From Pelodera strongyloides (Eukaryota > Nematoda > Chromadorea > Rhabditida > Rhabditidae), in the NCBI GenBank assembly GCA_036852015.1, contig JAANDG010000124.1:62001-126000 (forward strand): a stretch of DNA of 64,000 nt, in the 5' to 3' direction. Within the stretch, counting starts at the first letter, position 1. The number at the start of each line of letters is the position of its first letter. Both the position numbers and the translations under genes were made by a program. The notes under the pieces are model-generated. The model saw only the letters and a list, made by a program, of their open reading frames with translations, ran no database searches and was not told the DNA's origin. Below are positions 22,644 to 36,535 of this stretch, one piece after another.

Positions 22644-25464
22644 CTAATTACTATGTTTTGAGAGACATGAAGCCGACACAGCACAGTACATATCTTAACT
22701 TTTTTTTGCAGAGGGTCACGCATTTTTAGTAAATATTATAAACAATTGCCATATAAATTGATTGGTAGCCAAAATGGTACGCACACATGTGGCGCGCCAC
22801 TAGCGCACAAGCGGCCCAGCAATTAGCAGACCTTTTCTGCCTAACCCAAAATGCCTAACCCACAAACTATCAACTAAGAAAGCGTTCGCCTGATGATTGG
22901 AGGTGGGACCATTTCTCAACAAACTATAAACAAACTATGCGTAACCCAGCTGATATAACCTAAAACTAAAAAGTTTACCTGAAACTATTTCCCAAACTAA
23001 AACCCAACTCTTTGTGGAAGATCAAAGGTTCCATCGGTCTTTGTTTCATTTATTCCCTGTGCGACCGCAACTGCGATTTCTAATTAATTTCCACTATTTG
23101 TCTACCAAAGCGTATGGTTTTTTTAACCGTTCGCGCCCTTTGTTCTAGGGTGAGAAACGCGAGAAAAGTGCAAAATTGCGGGCCGAACTACCCAAACTGG
23201 TTTTGCGCGCCCGCCCTGGTATGAATAGGTTTCCTTCAAGTAGTAATGACCTTCGTGTTCAGTAAATTGTAGACCACAATTGTAATTACTCCTAACCTTT
23301 ATTTTTGAGTTTATTCCTACTAAATATGAAAATACATACAAAAACGTAAAACTATATAATTATTAATACGATAGGACGGCACAAAATAAAGTACGATAAA
23401 GCGAATTGGTAAACAAAAATGAGAACAAAATGTGGCAAAGCCTAGACGTTTTGCTGTCGTAGTTCAACAATGTTGACTGATAGCCTATAATTCATATTTC
23501 CACCATTTTTTTAATATCTGCAGTGTAAAAATAGTCGGGGTTCTCTGAACTTGACCGTAACCCTTACCCTTATATCACCGAAACTTTTCTAGCACCTTGC
23601 ACCTTGGTGTTCTTTTTTATCTTCTGATTTTTGATTTTTACTGTCTGTGTCAATGATAATGATCATTTCTATGATAGTCTTGTCAAGTTACCCTTTCTTA
23701 GTCTTAGTATCATTCAAGCTTATCACCACTTGCCACCATCCACAATGCACACCTTCACCCCTAAAAATCAACTACATTCTTTTAAGATTACCTTTCTTTT
23801 CTTTAGTTTCCCTACTATTTATAGAATACGAAAAGAAACAACGACTTAAACCTTTACAGCGAATATGAACTTACAACCAGATATTTTCAATAGTTTCAAT
23901 AGCTGGTCTGTTCCATTGATTCAGGTTATTTAGCTGAACTTATTAAAAAAGTTTCCGATTTGGAGTACACTACCGGTGGTAATGAAATATTTTCAAGTGA
24001 TACTGATTATCCAGATTGCTACCGCTGGTAAGAACATGTACCGCTGGTACCTAACTTTACCTTCGCGGCCAGCTAATTTAGATCGATATTGTCATTGTAT
24101 TTATCTGGGACAGATAAGGGGGCGTACAGCGGATCTTTTTTCATTTTGATAAAGTTTTATAAAACAAAATCGTACGATGAACTTTCGCGTCGGCTTTGAT
24201 TGTTCTGTGGAACGCCCACGCCTCATTAGTTTTTATGTGTTTTGCTTTTGACATGGACAAAGTGCAAGACGTCCGAACAGTAAGCTCTAAAAGACACACA
24301 GAACTTTCCACCCATTATACGAGTACTCAAATCTTCATAGTCTTCAACCTTTGAACCAGCTCGTCGTTCCATCACACAACACTACTGTTATATTCTATTT
24401 CCTTTGTTAGTGCGATAGCTCTAACATAGTGTTACGCTCTTTTCCGAACTACAGATAACTAACGCTTCCTACAAGGAGAGGTTTCTATTCCAGTTAAACC
24501 TAACATGTGGGTTTTAGTCAAATTTTAAAATAAGTGAATTGACGTTGATATTATTTACTTTTTTCCGTGACTCAAGCGTGACTGAAGTATCGTAAAGTCG
24601 AGCTTTGTTCGTTTTGTGTGCCGCAACCATGCAACTTGAAGACATTTTTGAACAACCTACTGAACTTGGTAACGATGATGTCAGACAAACTTACTTAAAA
24701 ATATTATAGCCGTTACTTGTTTGCAAAGTGAAGCAACGCTTGTAACATAAAAAAATCTGAAATGATATAACCTCATCTCAAATGATAAAGTTCTTTTGTG
24801 CTGTAATAATCGTCCTGTCTGTCAATGCTTGTCTTCTTTTACAAATACAAATACCTGCTTTACACTAACAGTAAATATATAACAGGTTTTTGTAATATGA
24901 AATTTACTATAAAATGAAGAAAGGGTCCATCATAATATGCATATCATTTCTTTGTTTGCTAACGCGACCGAATCAGGTTTTACTTGTAAGCACTGGTGAG
25001 CGGTGTTATTGAATTTTCTGGTCAATACGTGTTTATTTTGGATTTGCAGGTTGTTACTGTAGTGTGCTAACCATAATTAGGATACCGTAAGGTAAGGTAC
25101 CATAGTTGTCAACAGTGTTTTCTAGGAATGGCAAGTATCTTAATAAATAATCGTATATTATATGCCTACCGTACCTTTACAACCTATACATTTTCAAAGA
25201 CCACCCCCTGTTTTACTGAAGAAAATTTCATAGATTAAGAAATTCACCTTCCATTCGCATACCGCAATGGAAATCATCGAAACACATTACAAAAACTGAG
25301 CTATATGTTTATGTCTATGATTTAGCAAATAAAACAAAAATTCCGTTTATTATTGACCTATTTGATCTTTTGAACGTTCGCTATTATAATTGTTGACATA
25401 CTGGGAAATATATAAATGTAAAGAGTGTACGAAACGCAGAGTTCATCTCGACTTTTAAATTTAC

Positions 25465-25635
25465 TTAAAGCGAAATGCTAGCCTCTTTGGAAAATTTACA
25501 TATGATAAGCAAATCCTATGTATCCTATGCTAATTTTGTACGATCGTCCACGGCAATCGTACAAAATTAGCATATGATACATAGGATTTGCTTATCATAT
25601 GCAAATTTTCCAAAGAGGCTAGCATTTCGCTTTAA
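25465..25635. mobile_element. Near-perfect 170-bp palindromic MITE
   Basis: TTAAAGCGAAATGCTAGCCT at the left mirrors AGGCTAGCATTTCGCTTTAA at the right. Complementarity runs to a centre at CGATCGTCCACGGCAATCG. Ends share AAAGCGAAAT with family 1, so the families may use one transposase (inference). Confidence 0.9.
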
Positions 25636-26016
25636 GCTATCAGACTTTTGTCAAGGATCTTAGCTAAACAAAAGCTTAACATCCTTTGAATAACTTATAT
25701 CTGGCCTAATTGCCTAATCTTCGGTAAAGCATTTGTCCTTTCAAAATCTCAGAAACGTTGTAGCTTATCGCAATTACCTTTACTTTGATCTTGAAACGTA
25801 TGGTATGCGTACGGAATCCATCTATTTTTGTGTATGTTGCCCTGTGGAATAGTTTTCCATCATCTTATATTTTTTGGAAGCGTTAAGGAAGCTTTGGAAG
25901 CGTTTTTGGAAGCCCTTCAATGAACTGGCTTCTTCCGATACTGTTAAGTTTAGATCTTCTCCGAAAATCCTTTCTCTATCGACCTCTCTGTCTCTCTCTC
26001 TCTCTCTCTCCCTCTC

Positions 26017-26051
<35 letters not shown>

Positions 26052-28249
26052 CGCTCTCTATGACTGATACTTGCTTAAAAAGACCTTGGAACTTTCTCTG
26101 CTTCTGTAATCCATTGTTCCAACGCTCTCTCACTCATGCTCTGATATCGTGCTCCCTCCCACATTAATGATCTATTATCTCGGAATCAGTGTGTTTTCCT
26201 ATCACTTTATCAGTAGATATTCAAGGTTATTTTGCTCCTTCGTTTTTCTTTACTTTCCATATTCTACAAAAGGAAATAAAAAAAGGACTTTGTTAGTCAA
26301 ACACCTCCCTGGTGAAACGATCCCTGACAGGGCAATAACTACCTGAGCAGCCTAGAACTACTCCCTTGGGTTTGTTTTCTGTAAATGATATTTCTCAAAA
26401 ACACTACATATACTTGAGTTTCTATAAGTTTTCGATACTTTTAGCACTTGTTTTATTGCGCATGAACGCAAGACTGCCCGTTTTATGTGAAGAAATTCCA
26501 CAATATGGTTTCATTTTAAAATGTTACAGTAGGGTTTAGTTTAGGCGTTTAGGTCAATATATTGTAGAGCTTGCCAGCTGCACGTAAGTAAAGTTAACAT
26601 CATCTTAATTGCTTAGTTTTATTGTCATATAGTTAGCAATCAGGAAACTCGTTGGCTGCACCATTTATAAACTTGTTGAAATTAGGTAACGAAATGTAAA
26701 TGTGTCATGTCCCCTTTACTTATTTTCATGCACATTTGAAACATATTGCACTCGGAGCAACAAATTTGGCTAACTCGAATGAAAAGGTCAGGCAGGCCTG
26801 ATGATTGTGATAAATTTGATTAAAAAGAACGTTAAACATTTCTTGCGGTAATTTTTTGACCTTACCAATTTGCCTGTTTTCCGAAAAGGTTAACTTTTTT
26901 CTCTTTAAGGATTTACCCGCGGGTACGTTCGCCAAGTTAGCCAAATTCTTTCCCGAATACCTTATATTACAATTTGGGTTGGGCGTTGCTCTCTTAGAAA
27001 CAACTCTTGAGCAAAAACACTCTTCTTTTTCCCGCTCACGTGCAACGATTAAGATACTTTTTTATCTTTATCATATCATTTTTTGATAGATCTTGTTGGG
27101 TGGAAAATATTGTTGTGTATGACGAAAGCAACGGTGCTCCTGGATTTAGAACCAGCCGTTCGAAGAGCCCTACGGGCTCTTCTCCGACTGGAGGAATTGG
27201 CCTTCGGCCAATTGTTTCCCTATCCTATTTAAAAAAGAATTCCGCACTAACTGGACTATAGATGGGTATGGACTAATCAAATCAGTCATCTGTTTCCGTT
27301 TGTATGTTCGTTTTTAACTTTCATCCTCGGATGCACACCTTTTGGTGTATTTAATAAATAAATAAAAATAAATAGTCAACAGCGGCTTGAATACCATGAC
27401 CATATCCTTCTGAGTGAGACCTGAGCTCAACAACATTTGCATACGGTGTTTATAGAAAACAAGCGCACTTTTGGCGACATCTAGGTGTTCCGCTCAAGTG
27501 TACGGGTAATTCTGTTGGACCCTGTAGTTTCCATGTTGCAAATACATGTATGACAATATAGTTAAAATCCTCTTCATTAATCTGGCGAGACAAACTGGAG
27601 GCGGAACAACATAAGCTCACGTTATTGACGTTCTAAAACAATAATATTTTCTCTCTAACATAAAAAAATCGCCGTCCCGCCTCCGCCGCCTTCGTTACAC
27701 CGTTTTTCCCTCTCTTGAGCAGTTTTTCATTTGATTATTTGATTTGATTATCTTTGTGCAATTTTTTGTCAACGAAACGTTCCCCCGTCACTTTGTAATT
27801 GCAGGGGCAGGGTTCCAGGTCAAAAACATTGGCAAAAAAAAATATTTGCACAATAGCCCGCCCTGCGATCTGTGAATTATTATGAACTGAGTTAGAACCT
27901 CTGTTATCGCCATATATAGATGTAGCGTTTCAGGTTTCAGATCTTCACCTCTTCATAAACTTAACAATATGCCAGATGGTTTAATTCACTTATATTTTAT
28001 GATATGCTATGTAATGCCAGAAGAGAGAGAGGGGAGAGAGAGAGGCAGTAAGGGGAAGCATTCACATTGAACTTAATTATTACCTCTTGTAGCCACTTGA
28101 GCGGAATACTACTTCTTCCCTTGCACATGAGTTTGTGCTCATTCCCTTCTTGTAATTTGTTGGTAAAACTCAGAGTTACGCTCTCGAAAGTCAAAGATTC
28201 ATCACTTACCATCATCCGTTATTATATATAGTTTCGTGCCTAGGCTTCT

Positions 28250-28378
28250 CTTCTTTCTCTTTCTCCCTCTCTCCCTCTCTCCCTCTCTCCCTCTCTCCCT
28301 CTCTCACTCTCTCACTCTCTCAACTCTCTCCCTCTCTCTCCCTCCCTCTCCCTCCCTCTGTCCCTCTTTACCTCTCAT
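28250..28378. repeat. CT/CCCTCT microsatellite
   Basis: Repeats of CTCTCCCT and CTCT run directly into the poly(C) tract, suggesting that one pyrimidine-rich array drifted into pure C. Confidence 0.9.
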
Positions 28379-28379
28379 C

Positions 28380-28706
<327 letters not shown>

Positions 28707-30135
28707 TCTCTGCACCTTCCTCTTCATTGTCTCTCTCCCTCTGTCCCTCTCTCTGCACCTTCCCTTCATTGTCACTTTTATTGTCAATTGTTAGTCTCGT
28801 TTTGTTTTCTTTCAGCTTATTCACTCTTCGCCGCAATCGCGGCAATGACCTTCAGCGCGGGGCAAAGAGCCCGCGTAGGTCACTCGTAACGGCCATCTTC
28901 CCGCTCGCCTTGTCGCCCGCTCTCGGGCACGCTTGCCCGCTCGCTCCATCCGCGCACCCTCCTTTTATTTGTCAAACTGTCATTCTAATCTTGACAATAG
29001 ACAATTGACATTGACACCACGCAGACACTCGACAGACCGAACATCAATTATTTCGATTGTCAAAAAATCATTTTTCTTTAGTTCCATGGGCATAGGCACA
29101 GTTTTTCATACGTAATTGTTAGTGCTCTCGAGCAGTGATGGAACTAGTAAGCTAATTATCTAATTGCAAAAAGTTAATTATCTTGCTAGGCGAAACAATC
29201 CCCAGTTCTGTGTACCCAGCCACCATTCACTCTGTGATATGCTAAAATGGTGGAACTATTCGATGGTACGGTTAATTTCCTGCATATCTACGAAAGGTTC
29301 AGTGTTATTAGCTGAGTCCAGTATTTGTATGTTCTTTTGCGTGTGAATTAAAATGTTATTTGTAGGACAGGTAGGAGTCACTACATCTACATGCAATACA
29401 AATGTTATTTAGGTTTGATTTCAAATGAAAAGACGCAATGTTGAGCCAGCATGGCAAAGTATAAGGACACGGCATTCAGATAACTTATCTTAATATTCTG
29501 ACTACTGTCTAACGTAGTTGGTGCGCGTTGTTGTCTGTTAATCAATAGCTCAAGGTTTGCTGGTTCTACAATGCAGTTTTCAGAACGAAATTTCTTTCAT
29601 TAATTTCTTTAGCTTTAGCTGAAGAAACAAATTCAGAGGTTTTTCATTCATTTAAGATTATTGCTCAAACACTTGATCACCACCACTCATTTTGAATGCT
29701 CTTTTGTGCCACAAATGAAGCCTTCGATTTTGGTTCCACTACTAAAGAATGGTAACACAGAATTTAGCCTACAGTAAGCTCCGCTCAAAAATATTCTTTT
29801 TTTTTCGCGGTTGCTTGTGTTTTCTTTCGTTTCATCTTCCGTTTTGTCTATTAGGGTTTTATATATCTTTCAGCCGAGTAAAAACCTGTTTTTTTATGAT
29901 AAAAGATAAAACATCTTATCAATTTTTCCTGGAAACTATTAAAAAAAACTACCTAACTATCTCGACTGATTCTAGATCTTTAAATTTTTGTTGTAGGAAA
30001 CGAATAGGAAGCGTATTGAATTTTACATATTATATTTCTTCTTGATTTTACAAATTAATTTTGTTAATTTCCTATGTGCGTCCATTTCCTGCAGCGCAGA
30101 AGTTTCTTCCCCGTGCTTCCTCGTGAGCTACATTG

Positions 30136-30314
30136 TTAAAGCAAATACCGGCCGGTTTTTAAAACGCATCGTGGACAACTGAATTCTTACGTACTTATGC
30201 TAATTTGCTCGAAATTAGCTCGATTTTTTATTCTAATTTATGTTCTTTTGCATTAGCAGCGTAAGAATGCTTGTGTTCTCGGTGTTTCATAAAGCGGCCG
30301 GCATTTCCCTTTAA
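30136..30314. mobile_element. MITE, family 1
   Basis: TTAAAGCAAATACCGGCCGG at the left and an end decayed to AAAGCGGCCGGCATTTCCCT at the right. It lies about 260 bp upstream of the dioxygenase-like gene's SL acceptor. Confidence 0.8.
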
Positions 30315-30588
30315 CGTAACAACTAAATGTATGACTTTTTCCAATCAAAACTTCCGTTCACTTCAATACTTAATATTAATTAATAATTAATAATTAATAT
30401 TTAACACCAATTTCGTTTTGGTGCTCGAGTGCTGAAACTAATTTTGTTCCGTACTTAAACTTCGCCATCCCCAAACACTACTCCAATTTTCTCAATTGTT
30501 TTTGCTGCGCTACGCCCTCAAAGCCATGTGAAAAAAAACACATTTAGTCTATAATTATAGCCGTATTTCTTTCAGAAACAAATACAAA

Positions 30589-32289
30589 ATGGTGCAAATC
30601 TGGCAGATGGAGCCCTACCCTTGCGGCGACCCCAGACTTCCCCACCACACCTTCCCACCCAAGAGAATCACCCCGGATGAGTTGACCAAGAGAACGGGAA
30701 CTTTGTATTATAAGGTGGGTAATTCCTCGCCCGGTTCCCGGAGATAATATCTCCCTTCGCGGAGAAAACGGAAATAAATTATTATACTGTAATTACGTCG
30801 ACGTGAATATGGAACTACTATCATGTCTGCGATTCGCACTTGGAAAAATGACAAGCGCCGGTCCATGTTCGCCTGTCCAATGTAAATGACATGATCCCGC
30901 AGCGATTTTGAATCTAGTACGGATTTATTTCAAAATAGTATGGATCTATTTCAAACAGCACGGGTCTGATATGGATCTATTTCACGTAGCACGTGTCTGG
31001 GACACTTTCGCTGTAGGACCATGTCAAATGCGTTATTCGCAAGGGTTGCGGTAGGCATTTGACATTCATGTAAAATGGCCCGCACGTGGATAGGCGTTTG
31101 TCATTTTCGTAAGTGCGAATTGCAAAGATGGACAGGCCATAATCTCTATTTATTATAATAGAATCTTTATTTATTGCATGTCAATTTCGAAATTCTGCAC
31201 ATTTCGAAATTCGAAATGTGCAAAAAAAAAATCTTTCAATTTCTCATTAGAGAACGTGACATTACTTACAATAACAGTAAATTTGCTTTTGGAAAAAAAA
31301 AACTTCCGCTTTTAATGATAAACTTGTATCTTTAATGGAGTAACTTTGGTTTGGAGACCGAAAACTTTTAATAGCATTGCGCGGAAAACTGGTAATAAAC
31401 AACACTGTAGAGAACATGAGAGAGCAATTACCGAGTAAACTCAAGGGCATAATAATTTGCAGAAACTGGTTGATTTGAAGGAAAATTGCGTGCCGCTTGG
31501 CTTGTGTTTATTGGGCTTATTCGGACGGGACCTAGTCCAGTGCGGGTAACGCGCGCAAACGGTTCGCGCACCTGTGGACCTGTGGCGCAGCAACGGCTCA
31601 CAATATTTTCGTCATTTTCCCCCACACAAGTGGGGGTATACAACATGAGATCGGGGCGCGCCGCCCACATTAGATGCCGAAAAAAGGTTCTTAGCGTGTA
31701 TGTGTGCAAGAGTGGACCCGGTACTTATTCGTAAACATATAAATTGTTCAGCTGGACACATTGGACCAAGTTGCCCTGTCAAAGCGAATCACTTTAATGA
31801 AAATGGAAAGAAATTTCAAAAGAGAAGATATTTACACCCTGGACGCGGCGACCACAGCCAATTTCGATGATAAGGTTTGTTCTGGGTATCTAAGGATACT
31901 CTTAGCATTAGAATTAGACCGTAATTCCTAGTGACCCAGCTTTGCTCGAGAGTTAGGCTTTGCTACTGTATGATACAATAAATTTTGGTTGGCAACTTTT
32001 GAACAATGCTTAGGAAATTGGACATAAATGCTTAGAGCGAAATCCGGCTCGATTTTTTATTCTAATTTATGGTAATTTACATAAGCTGCATAATAATGCT
32101 TGTGTACTCGATGTGTTTCAAAAACCGGCCGGTATTTCGCTTTAAAAAGAAGAAGATGCCTTTACAGATTGAGGAACTGTTCGAAGAAGCTGCACTGACA
32201 GAGGATCAAGCCAGAATGATCATTGAGGGATCTGCATATTTTGACGTCGAAGATAAGGTAATGAGAGTTTCTGAGTGGAAGAGAGGGTG

Positions 32290-32331
<42 letters not shown>

Positions 32332-32444
32332 AGGGATGAAGAAACTAGAGAGAGAGAGATAGAGAGAAAACGATAATGTTCAAGGATAAATAAAGTGAAA
32401 GAGTCTGGAAGAGAAAAGAAAACTTGCGAGAGTGTGGAATCGTT

Positions 32445-32475
<31 letters not shown>

Positions 32476-33251
32476 TCATCTGAATTCTTACCTAAACAGG
32501 CAATTATATCTTTCTTATTTAGACCGGGCTCTGGGTTCGGATACTTTGCGAGTACGGTGACTTGATCCTGCTTCCCGCAAATGTAAATCACCGCTTCACC
32601 ACGACTCCCAAGGCAAGTTTTGAAATTTTGGCGGAAAAAAGGGTTCTACATTTGCCGATTTGGCAAGTAGCACAATGCTCTAAGGCTCTAAGGCGCTGCC
32701 AAGAACAGCAGGCTTTCTGTGGCCCGTCGGTTCGACTACCCGAGCCGTCTGGTAACTAGAGTTCTTTATGGAGGATTTATGATCACTTTCTTCCTCGTGG
32801 AAATTGCCATGTGGCCGTTCATGAGCACTTTCACTTTCTATAGAAGAAATAGAGATACCGTATGCTCTGTTTCTACGTTTCAGGCAGATGTGATAAGTAT
32901 TATACATGGAAAGTGTTGTCTCCTTTTATACACGAAAAGATATTCTAATTTTCTTGCTAATTTGCACGCATTATTTGAATTTTTTGAAAGCGTCGGGTTA
33001 CGATACATATATTTCTCCTATAGAAAGTGAAAGTGCTTACGAACGGCCACGGGACACTTTCCACAGGGAAGAAATGCTAATAAATGTTCTATTGCAACAC
33101 TTTCACTTCGAAAAAAAAGAAAAATCAAATAAAGCTGGTTAGACCGTATATTTCCCGCATAGTGTTACCAACCAAACCAAAGTGTTTACAACTATCTTTT
33201 CAGAATTTCGTCAAAATCCGCCGTTTCTTCCAAGAACAAGATCTGGCCTAA
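30589..33251 (+). CDS. Acireductone dioxygenase-like protein, probably inactive
   Basis: Five exons joined in phase 0: 30589-30714, 31752-31874, 32168-32257, 32523-32612, 33204-33251; 158 residues. ATG follows an SL-type acceptor (TTTCTTTCAG). The start [20 protein letters not shown], then LDTLDQV..., [30 protein letters not shown] and a short tail match the cupin-fold acireductone dioxygenase (ARD) of methionine salvage, which converts acireductone to 2-keto-4-methylthiobutyrate using Fe or Ni. Aligned from memory with animal ARD, the ligand motif H-x-H-x3-E is replaced by A91, L93 and Q97; only His136 of HRF remains. The C terminus is about 20 residues shorter than usual. Catalysis is therefore unlikely; nematodes are known to carry inactive-type ARD paralogues. 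Intron 4 has a GC donor (AAG|GCAAGT). Confidence 0.93.
32033..32146. mobile_element. MITE, family 1, internally deleted
   Basis: The left end (AGAGCGAAATCCGG) is joined almost directly to the AT-rich middle; the right end ACCGGCCGGTATTTCGCTTT is intact. It ends 21 bp before the 3' splice site at 32167 of the ARD-like gene. Confidence 0.8.
32290..32475. repeat. GA microsatellites in ARD-like intron 3
   Basis: Two (GA)n blocks, about 32295-32328 and 32448-32475, plus shorter runs between. Confidence 0.9.
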
Positions 33252-34180
33252 TCAACATTCTTTCGCCCTCCTTTTGTAAATTTTGTGTCCGTCTCCAACC
33301 GGTGCTATTCATTTTTGTGTTCGTAAATTTAATATTTCGTCATTTAATATTGCATTTCCCCAACCCATGTGCCTACTGCCCAACGTGTAACTTGGTAAAC
33401 GGAAGCTGGCACACCACTTTCGACTTACTATAACTTACTCCGAATACTGTCGTACCGTAGTCGTTTCACGCATTTTGTATATTAATGTTTTAGCATTCAT
33501 TAATTATCTCTACTGATCCATGTACAAAATAATGGTTGACTTTTTCCTCTGTCCTCTGTGATCACTGACTGTGACGTAACGTAGTGACGTAGTACCTCGT
33601 CACTCTGCCATTCACGTTATTGTAGTGTTCTTTTCTTTCTTTTTTTTATTCAAGTATCTTATTATATAAAGTTGGGAGATTTGTTTGTTTGAATGTTTGA
33701 TTGTTAGTTTGGATGATGCGTGTTACGCTCAGGAAGTAGGATTGGTTCAGTAATTCACGTTCCCGTGCACTGAGCCGTAGCTTAGGACAAACGGCATAAT
33801 ACACATCCGTGGATCATAAGACTATTCTCTTCGCAGAGTTACCGAGAAACCAAGAAAGCTTTCAACGAAGTAGTTTAGGACTATACTCAATCCTGGCTCA
33901 CCTAAATTCATATTATCTACTGTACATTTCCTGTATTTCAAAAAACGTGTTCTTTCACAAACAATTTCCAACCACAGTATACAAGCCGCATAATATGGCA
34001 AAAAAGCTATGCAACACAGAAGCACAAAAATAAACCACATAATCCACAGAAACATAAACAAATAAATAAATAGATAGAACACTGAGGCATGAAAAGTAAA
34101 CGACGTGTTGATTTAAAAAAAATTGACTTCCTATCGTCGGAATCTCGACGTTTATCTGTACCTGCGCCATCTGTCTTCTG
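33252..34180. other. Intergenic, nothing recognised
   Basis: Downstream of the ARD-like gene; AT-rich. No gene or clear element was seen. Confidence 0.5.
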
Positions 34181-34199
34181 TGAACACTGACTCCCTCTG

Positions 34200-34800
34200 A
34201 TTCTCTCTCTCTTTCGTGTCTATCTCTACTCTCTGTCTATCTCGCACGTATGTCCCTCTTCTTATATTCCCTCTCTCTCTACACTACTAACTGTCTCTGT
34301 TTATTTCTGTAAATCGTCCAGTCTCACTATCTGCACTCAACCTCTCTTATCAAACTCTAAAAAACTCTTTTGTCACCTAAACCCGTCATCGTCTCCCTGC
34401 TCAAACTACCTGTATCTTTCCCTTGCCCTCTCCCGCTCTCTCCATCTCATATCTCTGTCTCTGCCCACACTCTCTCCCTGCTCACTTGTATATATCTCTC
34501 TGCAATTATCTACTTCTCATGCTCTCTCCCTCTTTCCCATCTCCACCCTCTCATTTCCCTCTTTCTCTGCTTCCCTAATTCTCATATACCTGTCATTACT
34601 TTGCACCCCTCCCCGCTCGCTCACTTCCTCCATCTTCTCTGTCTCTCTCGATCTAGCTTCCCTTCCTCCGAAGCTCGGACTCTCTCTCTCTCTCTCTCTC
34701 TATCTCCCCTCTCTCTCGGACTCTCTCTCTATAACTGGCAAATCTGACTTTCTCTCTCTCGATCTATCTCCCCTCTCTCTCTCTCACTCTCCCACTGTAA
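34200..34800. repeat. Long CT-rich microsatellite region
   Basis: Imperfect CTCT/TCTC sequence for about 600 bp, ending in purer (CT)n at 34680-34790. It abuts the left arm of the fold-back element. Confidence 0.85.
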
Positions 34801-34829
34801 CTCATGGAACTGTGGAAGCCAAGTTGAGA

Positions 34830-35815
34830 TTGTTAATGTGGCTGATTTCCGCCTTCATTAATGTTTGCTTTCGAAAGTGTCTATCAGCAAAAGTTTCAAT
34901 CGACTACTACATACGGTACTATCACTATAGTAAGGCAAGGAAAATAGGCAGCCTTCACACATTCACACACACCCAGGACATTGGTTCGGGGGCACCCAAG
35001 CCTGGGGACTCCCCTTTCCAACTACCCAGGGGATGTTCTGCTACCTCAGAGTGCAATGCCGGGAAATGGCCCAAGTTTCGATTCACTAGTGCCAACCTCA
35101 GTGACACTGGTTGCCAACCGAGAGAGGTTGACTACCAGACCGTACCGCTTGGTACCATCAGACGGGCTCTGCTTTTGGTTTCAATACACAAGGCAAAACC
35201 CAAGACCGCCTTCTAGTACTCTGCATGCCCAGACCAGTTCCTAACACACCGTCGGCTGGGAATGGTCCAGGAACAGCACTACTCATGCAGTCCCCGGTGG
35301 GTGTCAACAGCCACACGCATCTCAGATCCCGATCTAACGGATGGTATTTAAATAGTACCTCCGAACCGGGCGCCTCCCTTCGGCATAACTTCTGACCACG
35401 CATGCGCGAAACTGAGCTGGACATGCAGAGTACTAGAAGAGCGGCTTGGGTTTTGCCAAGCATATTGAAACCAAAAGCAGAGACCATCTGATGATACCAA
35501 GCAGTACAGTCTGGCAGTCAACCCCTCTTGGTTGGCAACCAGTGACACCAAGGTTGACACCAGTGAACCGAAACGAGGGCCATTTCCTGACATTGCACCC
35601 GGAGATAGCAGAACATCCCCCGGGTAATTGGAAAGGGGAGTCACCAGGCTCGTGTGCTCCCGAACCAATGTCTTGGGTGGATGTGGATGTGTGAAGACTA
35701 CCCACTTCCCTTACCATACTGTAGCGATAGTACGGTAGATAGTAGTCAACCAAAACGTTTGAAGATGGACACTGTTGAAGACAAATGTGAATAAGGGCTG
35801 AAGTCAGCCTCTCTG
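34830..35815. mobile_element. Fold-back element with about 380-bp inverted arms
   Basis: Left arm about 34830-35215, right arm about 35430-35815. Both arms, read inward, carry homologous sequence such as GACTACTA, GGCAGCCTTCACACATTC/GGTAGTCTTCACACATCC, GGGGACTCCCCTTTCCAA and ATGGTACCAAGCGGTACG-like words. The two arms translate into near-identical open frames (for example both include IGSGA and GDSPFQLP), which is a by-product of the inversion; no transposase motif is evident. The centre is about 215 bp. CT microsatellite flanks both sides. Confidence 0.85.
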
Positions 35816-35939
35816 ACAACTCAACTTCACTTCCTTGCTAACTAGCTCTTCTCTCACTTCACTTAGTGCTCTACCATAGTGTAAGCGCTTCATTACTTAA
35901 TATCTCTTACTTATCTACCTTATTTCTCCTTACCTAAAC

Positions 35940-36454
35940 TCTCTCTCTCTCTCGTATATATCTCTTCACACGTGTATTTCTTATTCCATCTTCCCATCGG
36001 TTTCTCCTCTCTCTCTCTCTCTCTCTCTCCTCTCTCTGACTCTCTCTCTCCTCTCTCTCTCTCTCTCCTCCCTCTCTCCTCACTCTCTTCTCTCTCTCTC
36101 TCTTCTCTCTCTTTCTTCTATCTCTCTCTTCTCTCTCTTTTCTCTCGCTCTCTTCTCTCGCTCTCTTCTCTCTCTTCTCTCTCTTCTCCCTCTCTCTCTT
36201 CTCCCTCTCTCTCTCTTCTCCCTATATCTCTTCTCTCTCGTCTCTCTCTACCGTTTATACCTGTCTTGCTCCTTAGCCTCTCACAAAGATCTATGTGATT
36301 CACATACATCTCATTTACTAACTACCACTTCCCCTTTTTACTTATGATATCTGCATACTGCCCATCTCTCCAACTCTCTCTCTTTTACTTATATGCCCAT
36401 CTTGTCCCTATCTCCATCCCTACTTTCTCACTATATCGCACCCATCCTTCTCTT

Positions 36455-36507
<53 letters not shown>

Positions 36508-36535
36508 TTCTCTCTCTCTCTCTCTCTGTTTCTTC
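35940..36535. repeat. CT microsatellite region
   Basis: CT-rich arrays 35940-36250 and 36455-36535 with a short unique stretch between. Serine/leucine-only frames here are artefacts. Confidence 0.9.

Noticed and set aside
34812..35819. Two similar 128-134-codon frames on opposite strands
   Set aside because: Their similarity comes from the inverted arms of the fold-back element. No transposase, start context or splice support.
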